Assembly: GCA_037179385.1 (NCBI GenBank)
Contig: CM074188.1
Coordinates: 20,415,318 to 20,479,317, forward strand
Length of the DNA stretch: 64,000 bases
Source of the DNA: Holothuria scabra
Taxonomy: Eukaryota; Echinodermata; Holothuroidea; Aspidochirotida; Holothuriidae
Direction of reading: 5' to 3'
In this document: piece by piece, positions 23,988-37,001 of the stretch
How the letters are laid out: each line of letters starts with the position of its first letter
How positions within the stretch are numbered: the first letter of the stretch is position 1
Program-made: the position numbers and the translations under genes
Notes under the pieces: model-generated
Seen by the model: the letters and a program-made list of their open reading frames with translations, nothing else
Databases searched by the model: none
Told to the model about the DNA's origin: nothing

Positions 23988-24420
23988 CAGTCACATTTCC
24001 GGTCATAAAACTTAATGAAACGAAACAGTTAACATATAATTGACATTCTAACAGCTACCGCGTGACAGATAACAACAAGACTCCATCCGTACAGAGAACA
24101 GCCCGCACGGTAAAAAGGTCGGTAAAACAAGCAGAACAAATGAAAAGTAAAGAATACAAAGAGTTTACAGAGAAAAAGCTGGCAACTTTTGAAACTTAGT
24201 TGTCGGCACTTTTTTGTAACCTTCATACATCTCTTTCTTTGCTTTTATGCCCTCAGCCATTTTTTCTATTTGTTGTCCTTTCTGGCAGTCTAGCTGACCA
24301 AGAATTATCTTTCAGTTACAAGTAAGGACACCGACAATCATTTTGGTTTTAATGAAACACTCCAAATCGTTATCACCGTAGTTTCCACAATCTAAAACAT
24401 TTCTAGACAAATTTGAATAG
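23988..24420. repeat. Local duplication, copy 2
   Basis: Downstream partner of 23068-23415; see shared blocks there. Confidence 0.65.
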
Positions 24421-24434
24421 AATTTTATCAATTG

Positions 24435-24495
24435 CAGGCGGATCCAAGGGGGGGGGGGGGGCTTTAACGGCCTCAACCCCCCCCTTCACCATGAA
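24435..24495. mobile_element. Isolated hAT-like terminus with G14 and C-rich arm
   Basis: CAGGCGGATCCAAGGGGG, a 14-G run (24448-24461), then CCTCAACCCCCCCC. This resembles the CAGTGGCGGATCCA(G)n end of common invertebrate hAT-like MITEs (general knowledge). No opposite terminus was found, so it may be a truncated copy. Confidence 0.4.
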
Positions 24496-24799
24496 CACTA
24501 AACTATACTGGATGGCAGAATAATGTTAATGAAGGAAAATATTGATGGGAGCTTTTTCAGGCTCACCAATCATTTTCTCAGTTGACAGATATCAAATACA
24601 CGCGAACGTCTTATATATTGCCATTCAGTCCAGGTGAATATCTACGATCTATGGTGCTTTTGCTACAACAGAATCTGAATAGCTACTAATTAGTTAGTTA
24701 ATATTTCATTAGCGGGGAGGGGGGGACTATGTTCACACAGTTTCAAGGTAGCCTACTTGTGCAATGTGTTGGCTATTTTTTAATTAATAGGAAGAAGCA

Positions 24800-25112
24800 T
24801 TATCTGATACGTATGCAGTCCCTTGTTTCAAGTATTGAATTTTTATGCGTTCTTATAATATCTTCACGTTGTATTTAGACAGGTAGCATCTTAGTGTTGT
24901 GGAGTGGGATTAAAGACCGTAGATACTTTGAAAGGCAGGTCTGTAAAACCTTTTGATATGGGATAACATTTTCTGATACTACGTATGCAATTTCTGGTTT
25001 CAAGTTTTGAACTTTTTTGCGTTCTTAATGGATATTCTGGATTATAATTAGACAGGTATCATCTTCGTGCTGTGGGCTGGGTTTTAAGACCGCGGATACT
25101 TTGAAGTACTGC
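24800..25112. repeat. Tandem duplication, 172-bp period, two units
   Basis: CGTATGCA at 24810 and 24982 starts two aligned units. Each continues with TTTCAAGT.TTGAA, GCGTTCTTA, TTAGACAGGTA.CATCTT, GTG.TGTGG.. and GACCG..GATACTTTGAA. Units differ by substitutions and short indels. Confidence 0.8.
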
Positions 25113-25145
25113 TCAGTCGCTCAGTTAGGTTTCTAAAACCTTTAA

Positions 25146-25420
25146 CTAGACATTATTCTGCCCTTGGTTTGTAGATGCAGTAGTTTTATACTTTTCAGTA
25201 AGTCTTGGACTTAATTCGGTGGAATATTTGCCCTTTAAGACAGCCTCGATGAGAGATTCGAGGTGGCAATCTTCATTCTTCTCAGGAGTTGTTTCCAGTT
25301 TCCAGTTGCGTTTAAGTCTAGAATTAGCTACTGGTACGTAGTATTTATTTTGGCTACCCTCTAAAAAGGTAGAACGTGTGATGTCGCGATATCGTATCCT
25401 CATTGTTTTAAATGGCCCTC
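25146..25420 (-). other. Weak 85-codon open frame
   Basis: A minus-strand frame of charged, lysine- and glutamate-rich composition (about 85 codons, ATG near 25403). No domain, splice or polyadenylation support; recorded only because the composition differs from the flanking repeats. Confidence 0.15.
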
Positions 25421-26427
25421 TGAGGACTAAGGTGCTTGATATTTTGGTTCAAGGGCAGAGTAGCTTAAAACGTTACCCCTCTGCCTAGAGCTTTTTCATA
25501 TTTTTATCCGATAAAGATCTATAGGAGAGGTTTTGATAAAGTCCTCGGTTTGTTCCGCCGTCACACAAACTTTTGCAGTTTTAACTCGGTAAAGTAAAAG
25601 ATACCAAAATGTACTGTATGTAAATAAAAAAGGAAAGGGTGAAAAGGTAAAGCAATAAAGAGGGGCAGGGCAAAAAATATATAAGTTTAAGAAGAAAGTA
25701 AGAAAGCAACAAAAAATATAAAAATAAAAAGTAAAGAAAAGCATTTAAATAAACAAATTTGCACATTTCTGCAACAAATATTAACAGTGTAAAATTCTGG
25801 AGAGGTGCAAATGTGCTGGTAAGTTGATCTATTTATTTTTTGTGGAAAGGAAGTGATGTGGCATTTGAGGTGGGATGCGGTGTCGTGAAGGGACAAATAG
25901 ATCAAGCATCTTAGTACTTTTTGGAGTATGAAAACACCGCAATACGTCCTAATGTATCGCAAAGTCAGTTTTTTCAAAAGAAAAAAAAAATAAAATAACA
26001 GGTAAAGGGTCATTTAAGAGCCCTCATCTTTTAATTGTAGAGGTATCCTTAATTTTGGTTTTGTTTGAACGAATATAAAATCATATAGAAGCTTTGTCAA
26101 AAAGGGCATATTTCCATGATTCGTACCATGCTGGAGAAGGCTGTAACTCAACAAACATAAGAAGAGACAATTAGTATGGTTGGCCTCTCACCACCCACCA
26201 GACAGAATATCCGTTAAGAGCGCATAAAAATTCAAATCTTGAAACAATGGACTGCTCTAAACGTAGTATCAGTTAATCCGCCTACCTGTTTAATTGATTC
26301 TCTTACCTGTCTTTTGTGTAAGTTCTGCTTGTTTTTAAGAAAGTAACTCACGGTTAATTATTCTACCTGGATTGATTTTGAGCTGTCTTCCCCTGTGACA
26401 GCAACAAGTCTGTCCCCACCTGTCAGG

Positions 26428-26429
<2 letters not shown>

Positions 26430-26463
<34 letters not shown>
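26430..26463. repeat. A34 homopolymer tract
   Basis: Thirty-four consecutive A followed by degenerate A-rich sequence to about 26520. It could be the tail of a plus-strand retrocopy, but no target duplication or recognisable body was found upstream. Confidence 0.9.
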
Positions 26464-26465
<2 letters not shown>

Positions 26466-26520
26466 AAAAAAAACAAACAAATAAAAAACGAAGAAAAAAA
26501 AGAAAGAAAATATTTAAGAA

Positions 26521-29500
26521 TGACACTTGATTTTCTTTTTTTTAAACCCTTACATAGCCTATGAACAGCATGTTTTCTTACATTTCATATAGCTTATGCG
26601 TGCACGCGAAGTTTAACTCCCTAAAACACTTGATTGTCTAAGTTCATCCTCCCCCTCCCCCCTCATTTGGAATGTCTGCATCCGCGCCTGATATGGGTAA
26701 CACACCGCAATCTTGTCAAATCTTTGACTAGATTCGACTCATAAATGAAGCATAGTTTCATTTTTGAACCATTTCCGATCAACTTTGAAACGAATCTTTT
26801 CAAAAACTTGACAAGATTCCGGCTCTCGTCTCATTTGACCAGATGTTTTCAGAGTGTAGCATTTGTTCATTTTGTTTACAACGAATTATGAAGTGTAAGT
26901 CTCCACTTTGCGTATATGAAAAGTTCCCAATTGGTAAAAACAGGCTACTCCCCTTTTGCAGTAATTTTCGACCAAAATCCTTGACAATGTCAATTGAGTT
27001 CTTTCTGTGACGTCTGGCAAACCCCGCCCCTTTTGACGGGTTAAAATCTAGAGTAGTACGGTACGCATTTAGGGTAGCCAGGTGAGAAGCACCTGACTGT
27101 TGCACTTTTGCCTGTTGCCCTAAAACAATTTTGATCTTTGCTCTGCAGTGAGTGAGTCAGCCGTAAGGGAGGAGGAAGGAGCGCCGCATCTTCCAGATGA
27201 GACGATCTAAACTTTTTTGTACCTTGTAGGCCTTGAATTTTGAAAGTGTGTTTTCAGAATTCCAGAATGAATCTTATTTACTCAACTTCCAGCTTGTTTC
27301 ACTGAAATATCAAGCGTTGTATTTGATACCCTGAAATCTAAGGAAACCATTGGACATTACTTTGTGACATTCTTCTTTTCAACTCACAATAAATGTTTTT
27401 TTTTTAATCTTTTGTTTGTATGGCCTTGAAAGCTACATATTTCCTGTATAGCATGCTGCAGGACAGAGATGTCTAGCACAATGAAGTTACCCTATAGTAG
27501 TAAAAATGCAATGACATTTCCAGACTCGAGGTAAACTTTCAATGTTCCACACTTCGGTCAGCCAACTCAACAGAATACTTCAGTGGTTTGCCGGCATACG
27601 TTTTCTCCCAAAGCATCGTGTTATTTCCTGTAAAAGTTATGACCAATCGTTGTTAGCTCTGATTTTGACTTAACTCTAAGACGATGCCAATAAATCTGAC
27701 TGAGGGAAACACAAGGGAAAGCCTAATTGTATATATAACCGGGGAAGTTCTAACAATTCCGTGATAAAGCCTAGACAGCTAATAACTCAAAGAGTTTTGA
27801 GGTAAATATTCCTTCTATGTTGAACATTCAACGTAGGCCATGACACGAAACTGAAGGACTTTCAGCTTCTGTGTATTCTATTGTAATTGTGTATACACTT
27901 TCACGCTTCCACGATTCACTCTGGCTTTTCAAATGTGTACATTCTTATTAGTAAAGGACTATCTTTTAAGTGCAAATTATGAGCAAATTGCAATACAAAT
28001 AAATGTCGGTTACTTTTAAAAAACAATTTTACCCAGGGACGTCAACCATTAGGACATTGAGGGTCGCCAAACGATTCGACCAACAGAACACATATATACA
28101 TGGACATAACATACTGCACTAACGTCTTATGGGTAGATTGTCTCTACCTCACGTTTGTGTATAGGTTAAGTTTCCTGCTACGTTTTTTGTGTGAAAGTTT
28201 TGACCTACCCAAGTAGTAGTTTTTTCTCCCTCTAAATAATGCAAAGTAAGATCAACGTGATCACTTTAAGGATTGAAGGGAGATGATGTTTTCCCATTCA
28301 AGTCTCAATTTTGTTTGACGTGGTACAGAGTCCTTGTCATATAATGCAAATTAAAGCTTATAATGATAAGCTTCAATAGTTTGGAGACCAGTGCATACGT
28401 TATGATTTCCGATTTGAGATGTCTACATTTCCATTCAATGAAGAATGTTCATGTAACGAAAATTATGTGAATGTATTTCACCATTTTAAAAATATTATTA
28501 TGATATTTAGTATTTTACAGAAGCTGCTGAATTTTCTTTTATAATTCTTATGATCAATAATTGCAAAGTACTAAGTAGCTGTTTTTTTTCTTTCTGGGTA
28601 TTTATTGTGGTCATCAACCAAATAACAAAATAGCCCTTCTCGGAATAATACCGGAAAAATGTTGTTTGAAAAGAGGTTGAACAGACGGCGGATTACATAA
28701 CATCTTTAACAGTCCGTCTCAGTTTTGTAGTCCGTCTCGGCTATGTCACAATCTTGCATAAGTGTATATCGTTTAAATTATTCATGACGGTGGGATGTCA
28801 AAAGTGATTGGTTTGGAAGAAGTTAAGTTGTGATAATAATTGCATCCATTTCTTCGTTTCCGATGCTTTTAACATCAAACATGCAAATATCATGTGTGGG
28901 TGTCTATTAGAGACTTTTAGGAGAAATATTGTAAAGCCTAAAGGCTTACCTACGCCAGACGAGCTACTATACCGATCAGATCCATGCTCACTAAGTCGTA
29001 TGATACGTACGGCCTCCGACAATAGGTATATAGGTTACATAGAAAAAGCAGTGTAAATGTTACATTCAAACAATAAAAGTATAAATTGAAGCACCGATCC
29101 CTTAAAGTCATTATACTTGCTACCATATAAATCCACATTTAATTGACGCGTAAGCAAATTGTTTCCTGCAGTAACTGAAGTCCAACTTTCTTTCTATTTG
29201 TTGACGTAATAAAGTTAATGGTTTAAGTACCATTTCAAAATAGGTTTCCCGGATACGGTGCAGAAATATAATCTTTAATAAGTTTACATCGTATATCTCC
29301 GATTACCAGTATTAACAGTTTCTCTCGAAAGAAGGATGACTCTAGGAAATTATTTTAAAGAGCTCGACAGATATTTTTACTTTCCAGGCTTCTGCCTCTT
29401 GTAGCTTACGGCATTATCGTAATGGCAATTATATGGTGGCAGGACGGAGATGCATATGAAGGGCTTATAAAATACTACATATGAAGGGAAGCAACATCTG

Positions 29501-31390
29501 GTGTCTTTCACCTACATCATAACGCGTAGTTTGAGAGCAAACGACGTTCTTTCTCTCAAAGAACGAAAAGAGGCCCGAATTCTTCTACGATGTATTAAAA
29601 ATTTTCTCTTCTCTCGCGGTGTGACCTAATCCACAAAAGAACTTTCATGAAAAGAGAAGTTCCGAGCAACGAATTTCGTCTTGGGATATCGGTTTTGTTT
29701 TTAAAATTATAATAAAATTTCGAGAGTTTCAAGTCGCAAAGTTCTTCTTTTTTTTAACTTTCAGCTCAAGCTAGATCGCTCACAGTACAACTAACTTCAT
29801 TAATTAGAAACAGCTGTCCGCGATATTGTTGCTTGTAATCTCGCTTTGTTTCTGCTATAAAGATGATTTAGTACTTGCAAAATGTCGGGATCATATATCG
29901 TGTCGGAAAGCTGGTGGAGGGTTATGTGGAGAGTTACTCTTTATCCGCCAAGAAACATATTGCACGTAAAATAATCTCCGTTTTTAGTGATTGATGTAAA
30001 AAAGTAATACACAGATTTTCGTATTGTTCTATTATGCCCTCCTGACGCTATTGATGATATTAAGGTCTCTCTATTTGTTTGGTCATGAAATTTTCAAAAT
30101 TATTAAACCATCAGCTTTTGGTGTGGAAAAATGATTTCAATATAAGGAGTTACCATAGACTTCTTCTCAGTGTAAGGTTTTTTACACACAGAAATTTGGT
30201 TGTTAAACCTACTGAACAAGAATAACTTCTTTTGGTACAAAATTTCACAATTTAGAGCGGTGTATCTTCATTAACATTTGATTGCATAATATTTTGAGGC
30301 AATGGAGTTATATTGCTGTGGCTTATTTGTCAGACAGAATTGGATTAGTTATGATTAAAGCTTTCTCCTACATAACATGTCTTGATGTGTTTCAATAAAA
30401 ATTGGTCTTAAAGGCATATTCTAGTGGCTTTTCACTAGGGTCTCATATGAAAGACCAACTATCCATGAGTTTTTCAAAACATGTAACGATATTCTTCATC
30501 TAAACTTGAGATATTCCGTTTAAAAGATTCGCAAGCTGTGAAAAGATGTGCATGCACTCCACCACTTTCCCACACTACTATGAAACGAAGAGTAATCCCG
30601 ATGACTATAGCTGATTACAGTCACTAAACACTAGCGTTGCTCGCGTTCGTCTGCATATTGTAATACGAGGTAAAACATAATATTCACGGGTAGATATGTA
30701 AGTTACGGAAGAATTGCCACGTATTATTTTATCAACCAATGTTATAGTGTGCTGGAGAAAAAAAAAAACTATCAACTGTAGTCCCATAAATCAGTGTCAA
30801 AAATTTTTCCCACAAAATTGAGTCATGCTAATTATAAACCTCTTTAATTGTTAAAGGATTTTATCAAAAAATTAAGTATTGCCCTACAAATGAATGAATG
30901 GATTGAATAAGCACATAATACATTTTCCAGTGCTCCTCAGCAAACACAAGAACATTTTTGGACTGTTTTGAAAACTTTGGCTTTGCTTTGAAAACGTCCT
31001 TGGAAGTACACAATTTTGATATTGTTTTTAACCTTTTTATTTTAAACGTATTTTCAGGACAAAGAGACGTGAATGAACCAGACTATTTAATCAAGTCACA
31101 TTTTTCTCAGGAACATTGTTTGAAAAATTTCATTCAGGAGTTACATTTTAAATTCTTTTATCATATTTACCATGTTCCTTTTCAGGACTAACTTGAGAAA
31201 CAATACGTTTTTATAACGTTTAATCATGTTTTCAAAAAGGACAAACAGACAGTCAAGGTAATCGCCAACCGAAACCGTTTTTGGACATACTGTGTTTGCA
31301 CCACAATAAAATAACTCTGAATGATCTGACTTGGCTCATCCGTTCATGTGTTGCCCTTATTTTTGACATTTCTTATGAGCTGTGTTCAAG
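26521..31390. other. Long stretch without recognised gene
   Basis: Contains small hairpins only (for example CGTTCTTT..AAAGAACG near 29548). A 101-codon minus-strand frame (26800-27105) and an 82-codon plus frame (28808-29056) were examined; neither has an ATG start or clear motif. A good splice donor (GTAG|GTAAGC, minus strand) lies at about 28949-28953, but no exon could be delimited. Confidence 0.3.
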
Positions 31391-31474
31391 CATATGAAGA
31401 CTTGAAATCTAGGCTTCCATACGACCACTTAAAGGACATTGATCGCAATATGTACATGTTGAGAAATTCTAAAA
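31391..31474 (+). CDS. Possible internal coding exon, 84 bp, unrecognised
   Basis: Preceded by a pyrimidine-rich ...GTTCAAG| acceptor-like end and followed by |GTAAAGT, a good donor. The open frame across it encodes a polar, charged segment (Tyr-Glu-Asp-Leu-Lys..., Lys-Asp-Ile-Asp-Arg-Asn-Met-Tyr) unlike the hydrophobic translations of neighbouring AT-rich DNA. The exon would begin with the last two bases of a codon and end after the first base of another. No companion exons were found in the window, and the family is unknown. Confidence 0.3.
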
Positions 31475-31603
31475 GTAAAGTCTTTAGATTTGATCTTTTA
31501 TATATAACATTGCTACATATATATCTACAACCTGAGCCAGTGTTACATGAGTACTACCTGTATAAAGAAGGACCACTACACAATTTATAATGGAGTTGTT
31601 TTG

Positions 31604-31824
31604 AAAGAGGATTTTCAAATGACGTCATAACACTCCCTAGGGACCATGTCAGTTCATATCTGTACGTAGTAGACCACACTCAAAACGATTGCTCGTTGAA
31701 TGTGTACCGTGACAACACGTTTTTCACAATGTACACTGAGCAGTGCATATATAAAAAACACGTGTTTTTGGCATGAATTTTCTCCATAATGGAGGACCCG
31801 TGATGTATTTGCAAAGCCTCTATA
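31604..31824 (+). mobile_element. TGACGTCA-ended MITE, family M1, copy 1
   Basis: Left end GAGGATTTTCAAATGACGTC and right end GCAAAGCCTCTATA. It aligns along its length with 36043-36264: CATGT.AG/GTACGTAGTA.ACCACACT, GCTCGTTGAATGTGTAC, CACGTGT, TGGCATGAAT.T.CTCCA. Its left terminus is more eroded than that of the 36-kb copy. Confidence 0.7.
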
Positions 31825-32317
31825 TTACCAGTGATGTGAAACGATTTTCACATCATAATTTTCCTGCATAAGCGGATGTGAGGGAAACTATATCTATCAC
31901 ATGCATTAAAAGTTTCCTTACCAACAGCTGACAGTGTGTTCTTACTCGAATAAGGTCCCTGCATAGCCAGTATTTTAGAAAAATTGATATGACACGTTGT
32001 ATATTTAGTCGTTGTAATTTTTCAGTAACTATCCGAGCTGCATGGTTGGTTACGTCTGAAGTAAGTTCAAAATATTTTGCCCTCAGGTTGCGAGATGCAC
32101 AAATTTAAAATGTTAGGCTAGTAGAAACTCATTAATTTTGCTTGTTGAAAAACCGTCAATTTTAATCCAGTGTAATGTTGTAAGCAAATATTCTTTTGGC
32201 ATGAAGGAGCATAACAAAGACATTAGAAACAGATACACCAATTTCCCGGACGTAACGAGAAAGGAGCAATAACCGACAAACAAAACACTTAAACGAAGTG
32301 TTGACTCAGCTACACTG

Positions 32318-32325
32318 TGACGTCA
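32318..32325. promoter_or_regulatory. TGACGTCA octamer outside a recognised repeat
   Basis: Perfect CRE-type palindrome in GTGACGTCATTGG; no adjacent gene found. Confidence 0.25.
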
Positions 32326-32541
32326 TTGGTCTAATTTAAAAAAAATATTAAGATAAATGAAGATATTTCAGACACCGATGGCTGCACTTGAGGTTTGCTT
32401 TACTTAATTAATTTATAAAATCGGCCTTGGACTGAAGGTTAAAGACAATGGGTTTATGGAATTCGGAAATGTGAAGCACTATAGCTGTATTACTAAGAAA
32501 TAATGACTGCAGAATGTTAATTACATATGTATTGATTGAAA

Positions 32542-32724
32542 ATGATAGGTCGACTTTTGTCTTTTTTGATTGCGTTCGTGTGGAATCATGGAGCTGGTTT
32601 AGTCTTCATATTTTATATTGTCATTCGAATAACGTGGCCAATGAAAACAATAAGTTTTAAAGAGAAGCTTGTGTTTTTAGATAACGACGAGGACGTCGGA
32701 AGGCTTTGTCATTTGGCCGCCTAA
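32542..32724 (+). CDS. Possible 60-residue small membrane protein
   Basis: A real ATG in AAAATGA context starts a frame of 60 codons ending TAA. Residues 4-31 are strongly hydrophobic (Leu, Phe, Ile, Val with one His-Gly-Ala-Gly), like a signal anchor or membrane segment. The rest is a charged tail ending in Asp-Asn-Asp-Glu-Asp. In AT-rich DNA hydrophobic short frames arise by chance, so this is weak. No family recognised. Confidence 0.2.
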   Translation: MIGRLLSFLIAFVWNHGAGLVFIFYIVIRITWPMKTISFKEKLVFLDNDEDVGRLCHLAA

Positions 32725-35700
32725 TCAGGAAAGTTGCAGGGAATTCCATGTTCTAAAAAACAAGTGGTTTCCAACTTTTATTGTATTGATTCACTAATCC
32801 AAACTTTTTGTTGGTAAATATCATCCATCAGGAATTTCTTGTGTGTGTGATTGTTTTTGTTTTTTACACTTTCATGTATTTCTTAGTTGTTAAGCACCAA
32901 TATTTGCTAATAAGACGTAATTACCAAACAAGACTGCATGTGCTTTTGTAAATTTTATTTGACATGATTTAAAAAGGCAAAATTTGTCGCCTAGAAGCAA
33001 ATGGAAATGTAGGAACTGTTGTGACAAACAATTCGTTTTGTTTGGTTTGAAGTGCTTAATCATTTTACAACGTGGTTTTCTGTACACTTCCGACAGACTT
33101 GAATAAGCTTGACATAAAAACTCAAATTTACTGAGACTAATGTAAATAACCCACTTTTTCCTCTTCTCCTGTCAATGCCCGTTCTTCACTTTTCAACCTA
33201 CTAGAAAAGCAGGTCATTGATATGACCACGTCTAGTTTTATAATAAATCTGATCCACACTCTTAAAAGTAACTTTGTAATGTGTCAAGTAAAAGTTTAGT
33301 ATCCTTACGAATCTGTTTGTTCGTTAAATCCCAAGTGAGTTTCTAATCGCTTCATTAAAGCCGTTATTTTGGCCTACTTTGAAAAGCCACTTTATCATAT
33401 TTGTTGAAAATTGGAAAATTATTCAATAACATTTTTCAACGCTCCGAATTTTTTTGAAATGTAGGAAAGGTTCGGATAACTTAAGGGAAATAAAAACAAT
33501 AGCAGGCTGCAGGTGTATCCGATGGATAAATAAGGAAGGTTTACAAAAAGTTTCGAAAAATAAAAATTTCAAAAAACTATAATGAAGTCATCATCTGTCT
33601 AGAGCAACATCATCTCTTTTAGAGGGGATGGATACTTCTTACAAGTACATCATTTAAAGAACGTTTCTTTATCTCGGATAACACTCAAAGCAAATATAAT
33701 TTTACATGAAAAATCTATGCCGCAATTTAAGCATTTTTAATAGAGAGAAAAATAAAAAGCATTTCATGACAGATCGAATTCATATTAAACGTTCCTTTAA
33801 TGACACTATATCCATTGAAAGTAAAATAACGTTTCTGCAAGTTCTTTGAGCAACTTCAACAGCCAAATAGAGCCAACCGGATCCGGTTTAATGTTACCTT
33901 TATTACATCGGCAGACACGACCATTATAAAGAATGCATAGTCATTGGAAACGTGATATGATCGAATTTGAGTTTACGAATTTATTATTCTGGCCTACTTA
34001 TCATGAAAAAGAATCTTAAAATCATGATGTTATTTCACGTCTGAAATGAGTTGCCTGGTTTTTAATGCTTACACCTTCAGTCTCTATAAATAATGTAAAA
34101 CACGATACCATTTGCATTTAGATTTTTTTCTTCTTTGAATACTAAAATACCAATAGTAGATCTAAAAATCGATTCAATAAAGACAAAAACTCTCCGAGAT
34201 CAACGTTTATCAAATCAAATCCTACTTTCCTTCAATAATGTTTATTAAAACGCCTGTTTTCATAGCTAAAGCAAGAATAGATCGAGTCTGGAGTATACAG
34301 GTCTCACTACTCCATTAAGGTACTGTTCTAGAACGTCAAGTGTTCACCTTCAAAGAAGTAGATCTTTTAAGTCTGGCTTGGACCAAATGTTATCAGGATA
34401 ACCTGCCAGCTGGGTAATGAAGGTCGAGGAACATGAAAGGAAATTTGCCAGAGTGTGGATTATGAAAATTTGGGTAAGACTGGTGATGATTTAGACTGTT
34501 TAAAAAATTGCTGTCAAATGGCGGAGGTTTTCCGTTATGGTGAAGAGGCTAGGAGTGGGTGTACCCTACAAAAACTTCAAGTCCTTGTAGCTCAAAATCT
34601 GAACCGTCATAGTATAGACATTTTGTAGTGCCACGATGGGCAAACTCGTCATCTTTCAAGTGATGGGTGTCTTGAAATAGCTGTGACCTTTAACAAGGCT
34701 GCAGGGACCTCGAAAAGAATCTAATTTAGTGTGTAAGTCAATGGCGAAATTACTGGGGTGTGAGACCTACGAGGCAATGAATATTTGGTGTTGACGGTGT
34801 CGTTGAAACCGTTGTAAGCATCATAACAGAAACCACGCCACCTCTTGAACCTTTCAGTGCCAGATTCGTCATTACATGTTTGGCGAAGGCACCGAGCATG
34901 TGACGATCAGAACATGCTTGACAGAAACGCCGAATGACTTTCACGCAAACTGGTTTTAATTATGACAATATATTCCTCACACATAGCCTTCGCTTCCTTC
35001 TACCAGGTTATAAAAAAGGAAACTGACGCACGGGCAATAAAAAAGAAGAGTATCCATAGAGTGGAATTTTTTACTTGGCAAATAAAGCAATAAGTCTAAG
35101 TGAGATGCATTTTATCTTGTAACTTTTCCAGTGTTGATAGATCTTTACAGCCTTGCTTTAAAATCAGGATTTACCGTAAATTTGCTTAGCTGTCTAGAAG
35201 GATTCGCGTTAAAGTTACTCGCTCGTAGGATATTGTCATAATCTCGATGTAAATCTAAACCCATAAAAGTAAAATGTGTAGACGGTTTAATTTCATTATG
35301 CAATTGGGTAAATTAAACGTTTTTTGTTAATAAGGAATGGTTATCTGATGTGCTGCTTGTTGTAAGGTGATATAAAATTCCCTGGTACTTTAGACGATCT
35401 AGGGTAGACCAACTACGTTTGGCACACCCTTTGTGACATTTTAAACAATCCTAATCTTTAGGCACTCCAAGTAAAACTGTGGAGGCTGACGGGAAAATCC
35501 TTTCTTCCTAAGTCTGATTCAGCACTAAATGTAGCTTGCGAGCCTTTCAGTGCGCGGAGAATCACAGTGCTTCAAAGAAGTATTAAATCGCCTTTCTGTT
35601 TTAATGGAAGGCTTTTAAGTAGAGTGAATTGTATATTTAACAGTACATATAAAATAAAAACTTAAATGTATCCTAATGAAATTTAGAAAAAGAAAACTAA

Positions 35701-36042
35701 GTGTAGCCATTCGGTCAAATTGAAAAGACACTTCCTACCTCGAGATATGCAGATTATCAATCAATTTGCACTTAATTAAACGATCCATTGTGAAATTGCA
35801 AAAAGCAAATTTGGGCGACATGATAAATTCAGAGTACTGAACGTTTATATTATTTGCTACTTAACATACATGCGGCCAAATATCTCATCACAACATCATT
35901 TATAATGCATATAAGAGGCATGGAGGTTTTCTCTTTGGTGAATTGCCATATTTTTATATGAAGTTCAAAAAAGTATTTAAAAAGAAAACGTGTCTTTGTA
36001 CTACCAGGAAGTTGCAACCGACTGTTGCAGATTCCCTGGTAC
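32725..36042. other. No gene recognised
   Basis: AT-rich stretch. GC content rises slightly at 34480-34960, which has short frames on the minus strand without recognised motifs. Confidence 0.3.
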
Positions 36043-36264
36043 TATAGAGGCTTTTCACATGACGTCATAATACTCTCCGGCGGCCATGTTGGAGTACATG
36101 TAACTACGTAGTAAACCACACTGGGCGCGCTTGCTCGTTGAATGTGTACACACCGTGCATACCACAATGCACTCTGTGCAGTGCGTTCGGCACAAAGCCA
36201 CGTGTATCTGGCATGAATGTCCTCCAGCATGGCGGTTCCGTGACGTAATTGCAAAGCCTCTATA
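36043..36264 (+). mobile_element. TGACGTCA-ended MITE, family M1, copy 2 (best preserved, 222 bp)
   Basis: TATAGAGGCTTTTCACATGA (left) faces a minus-strand right end TATAGAGGCTTTGCAATTAC; the inverted repeats continue for about 45 bp through TGACGTCA (left, 36060-36067; right copy mutated to TGACGTAA) to GGCGGCCATGTTGGAG / ACCGCCATGCTGGAGG. The termini start with TATA, so the target may be TA. No coding capacity. Confidence 0.8.
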
Positions 36265-36722
36265 CAAGTAAGACGAAAATGTTGCATGACTATAAGCGAG
36301 TTCGTTAATTCATTTTGGTGTCTAAGCACATGCGCACATCCTCCTAATCGTCGGGGGCGGGGGGATAAACCAATCCCGCACCTATAACAAGTGTTCCAAA
36401 ATTTTAGATTACATGAAAATTTGCGGATATATTTTCTCAATCCAACCATAAAATAAGGTGGAATCATAAGTGTGGTTTTGTGCTGAGGACTGTATCTACA
36501 TTGCGCTTTGGATGTAAAAATATGCATTTTAATCTGCCGTTAAGTCCCTATTTTCGTTCGGGTTAGCTAGGTAGATTTATCCATAGTGTTGTATGCGGGT
36601 ACTGAACGAAAACAAGAGAACGTCGTAAACTATGAGTTGTGCTCGAATTGTGTATCCCACGTTGTGCCCCATAAGTCCATGCGCCAACGCATTACCAAAT
36701 TACCTTATTTTTCAAAACATAT

Positions 36723-36867
36723 CGAGTGCTTTCACTGACGTCACAAAACCCTCCTTTTTGAAAGGCGAAATCTAGTTAGCTGAGAAGCAGCTGATGATCC
36801 ACTATTGATTTTTTGCCATGCAGTGAGCGTGGCTTACCAATTTTGACGTCACTTGAAAGCACTCTAT
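36723..36867 (+). mobile_element. TGACGTCA-ended MITE, family M2, 145 bp
   Basis: Left end GAGTGCTTTCACTGACGTCA; right end on the minus strand TAGAGTGCTTTCAAGTGACG followed by TCA. TGACGTCA is intact in both arms (36736-36743 and 36844-36851). The interior is unrelated to family M1, yet the termini share the plan (TA)TAGAG..CTTTCA..TGACGTCA. Confidence 0.75.
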
Positions 36868-37001
36868 AGTTAGGCCCGTCACTGAGACAAGATACCGACG
36901 AAAGAGGACAACATGACTTTCAGAGGCAAACGATTTTCCAAGGGCAAAAAATTACAAAAAACAGTTAATAACAACTTATTATAGGTGGAAAAATAAAATT
37001 C

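Noticed and set aside
25496..26013. Hydrophobic minus-strand frames suggesting a membrane protein
   Set aside because: Generated by A/T-rich low-complexity DNA (Phe, Tyr, Leu runs) in overlapping frames.
26395..26520. Processed pseudogene ending in A34
   Set aside because: No recognisable coding body or flanking target duplication upstream of the A tract.
28808..29056. 82-codon plus-strand frame and opposing minus frame with a good donor site
   Set aside because: Plus frame begins with TTG; the minus donor could not be paired with an acceptor or a convincing exon.
36042..36527. 161-codon minus-strand frame
   Set aside because: About half of it lies over the M1 MITE with its inverted termini; no ATG-supported start or known motif in the rest.
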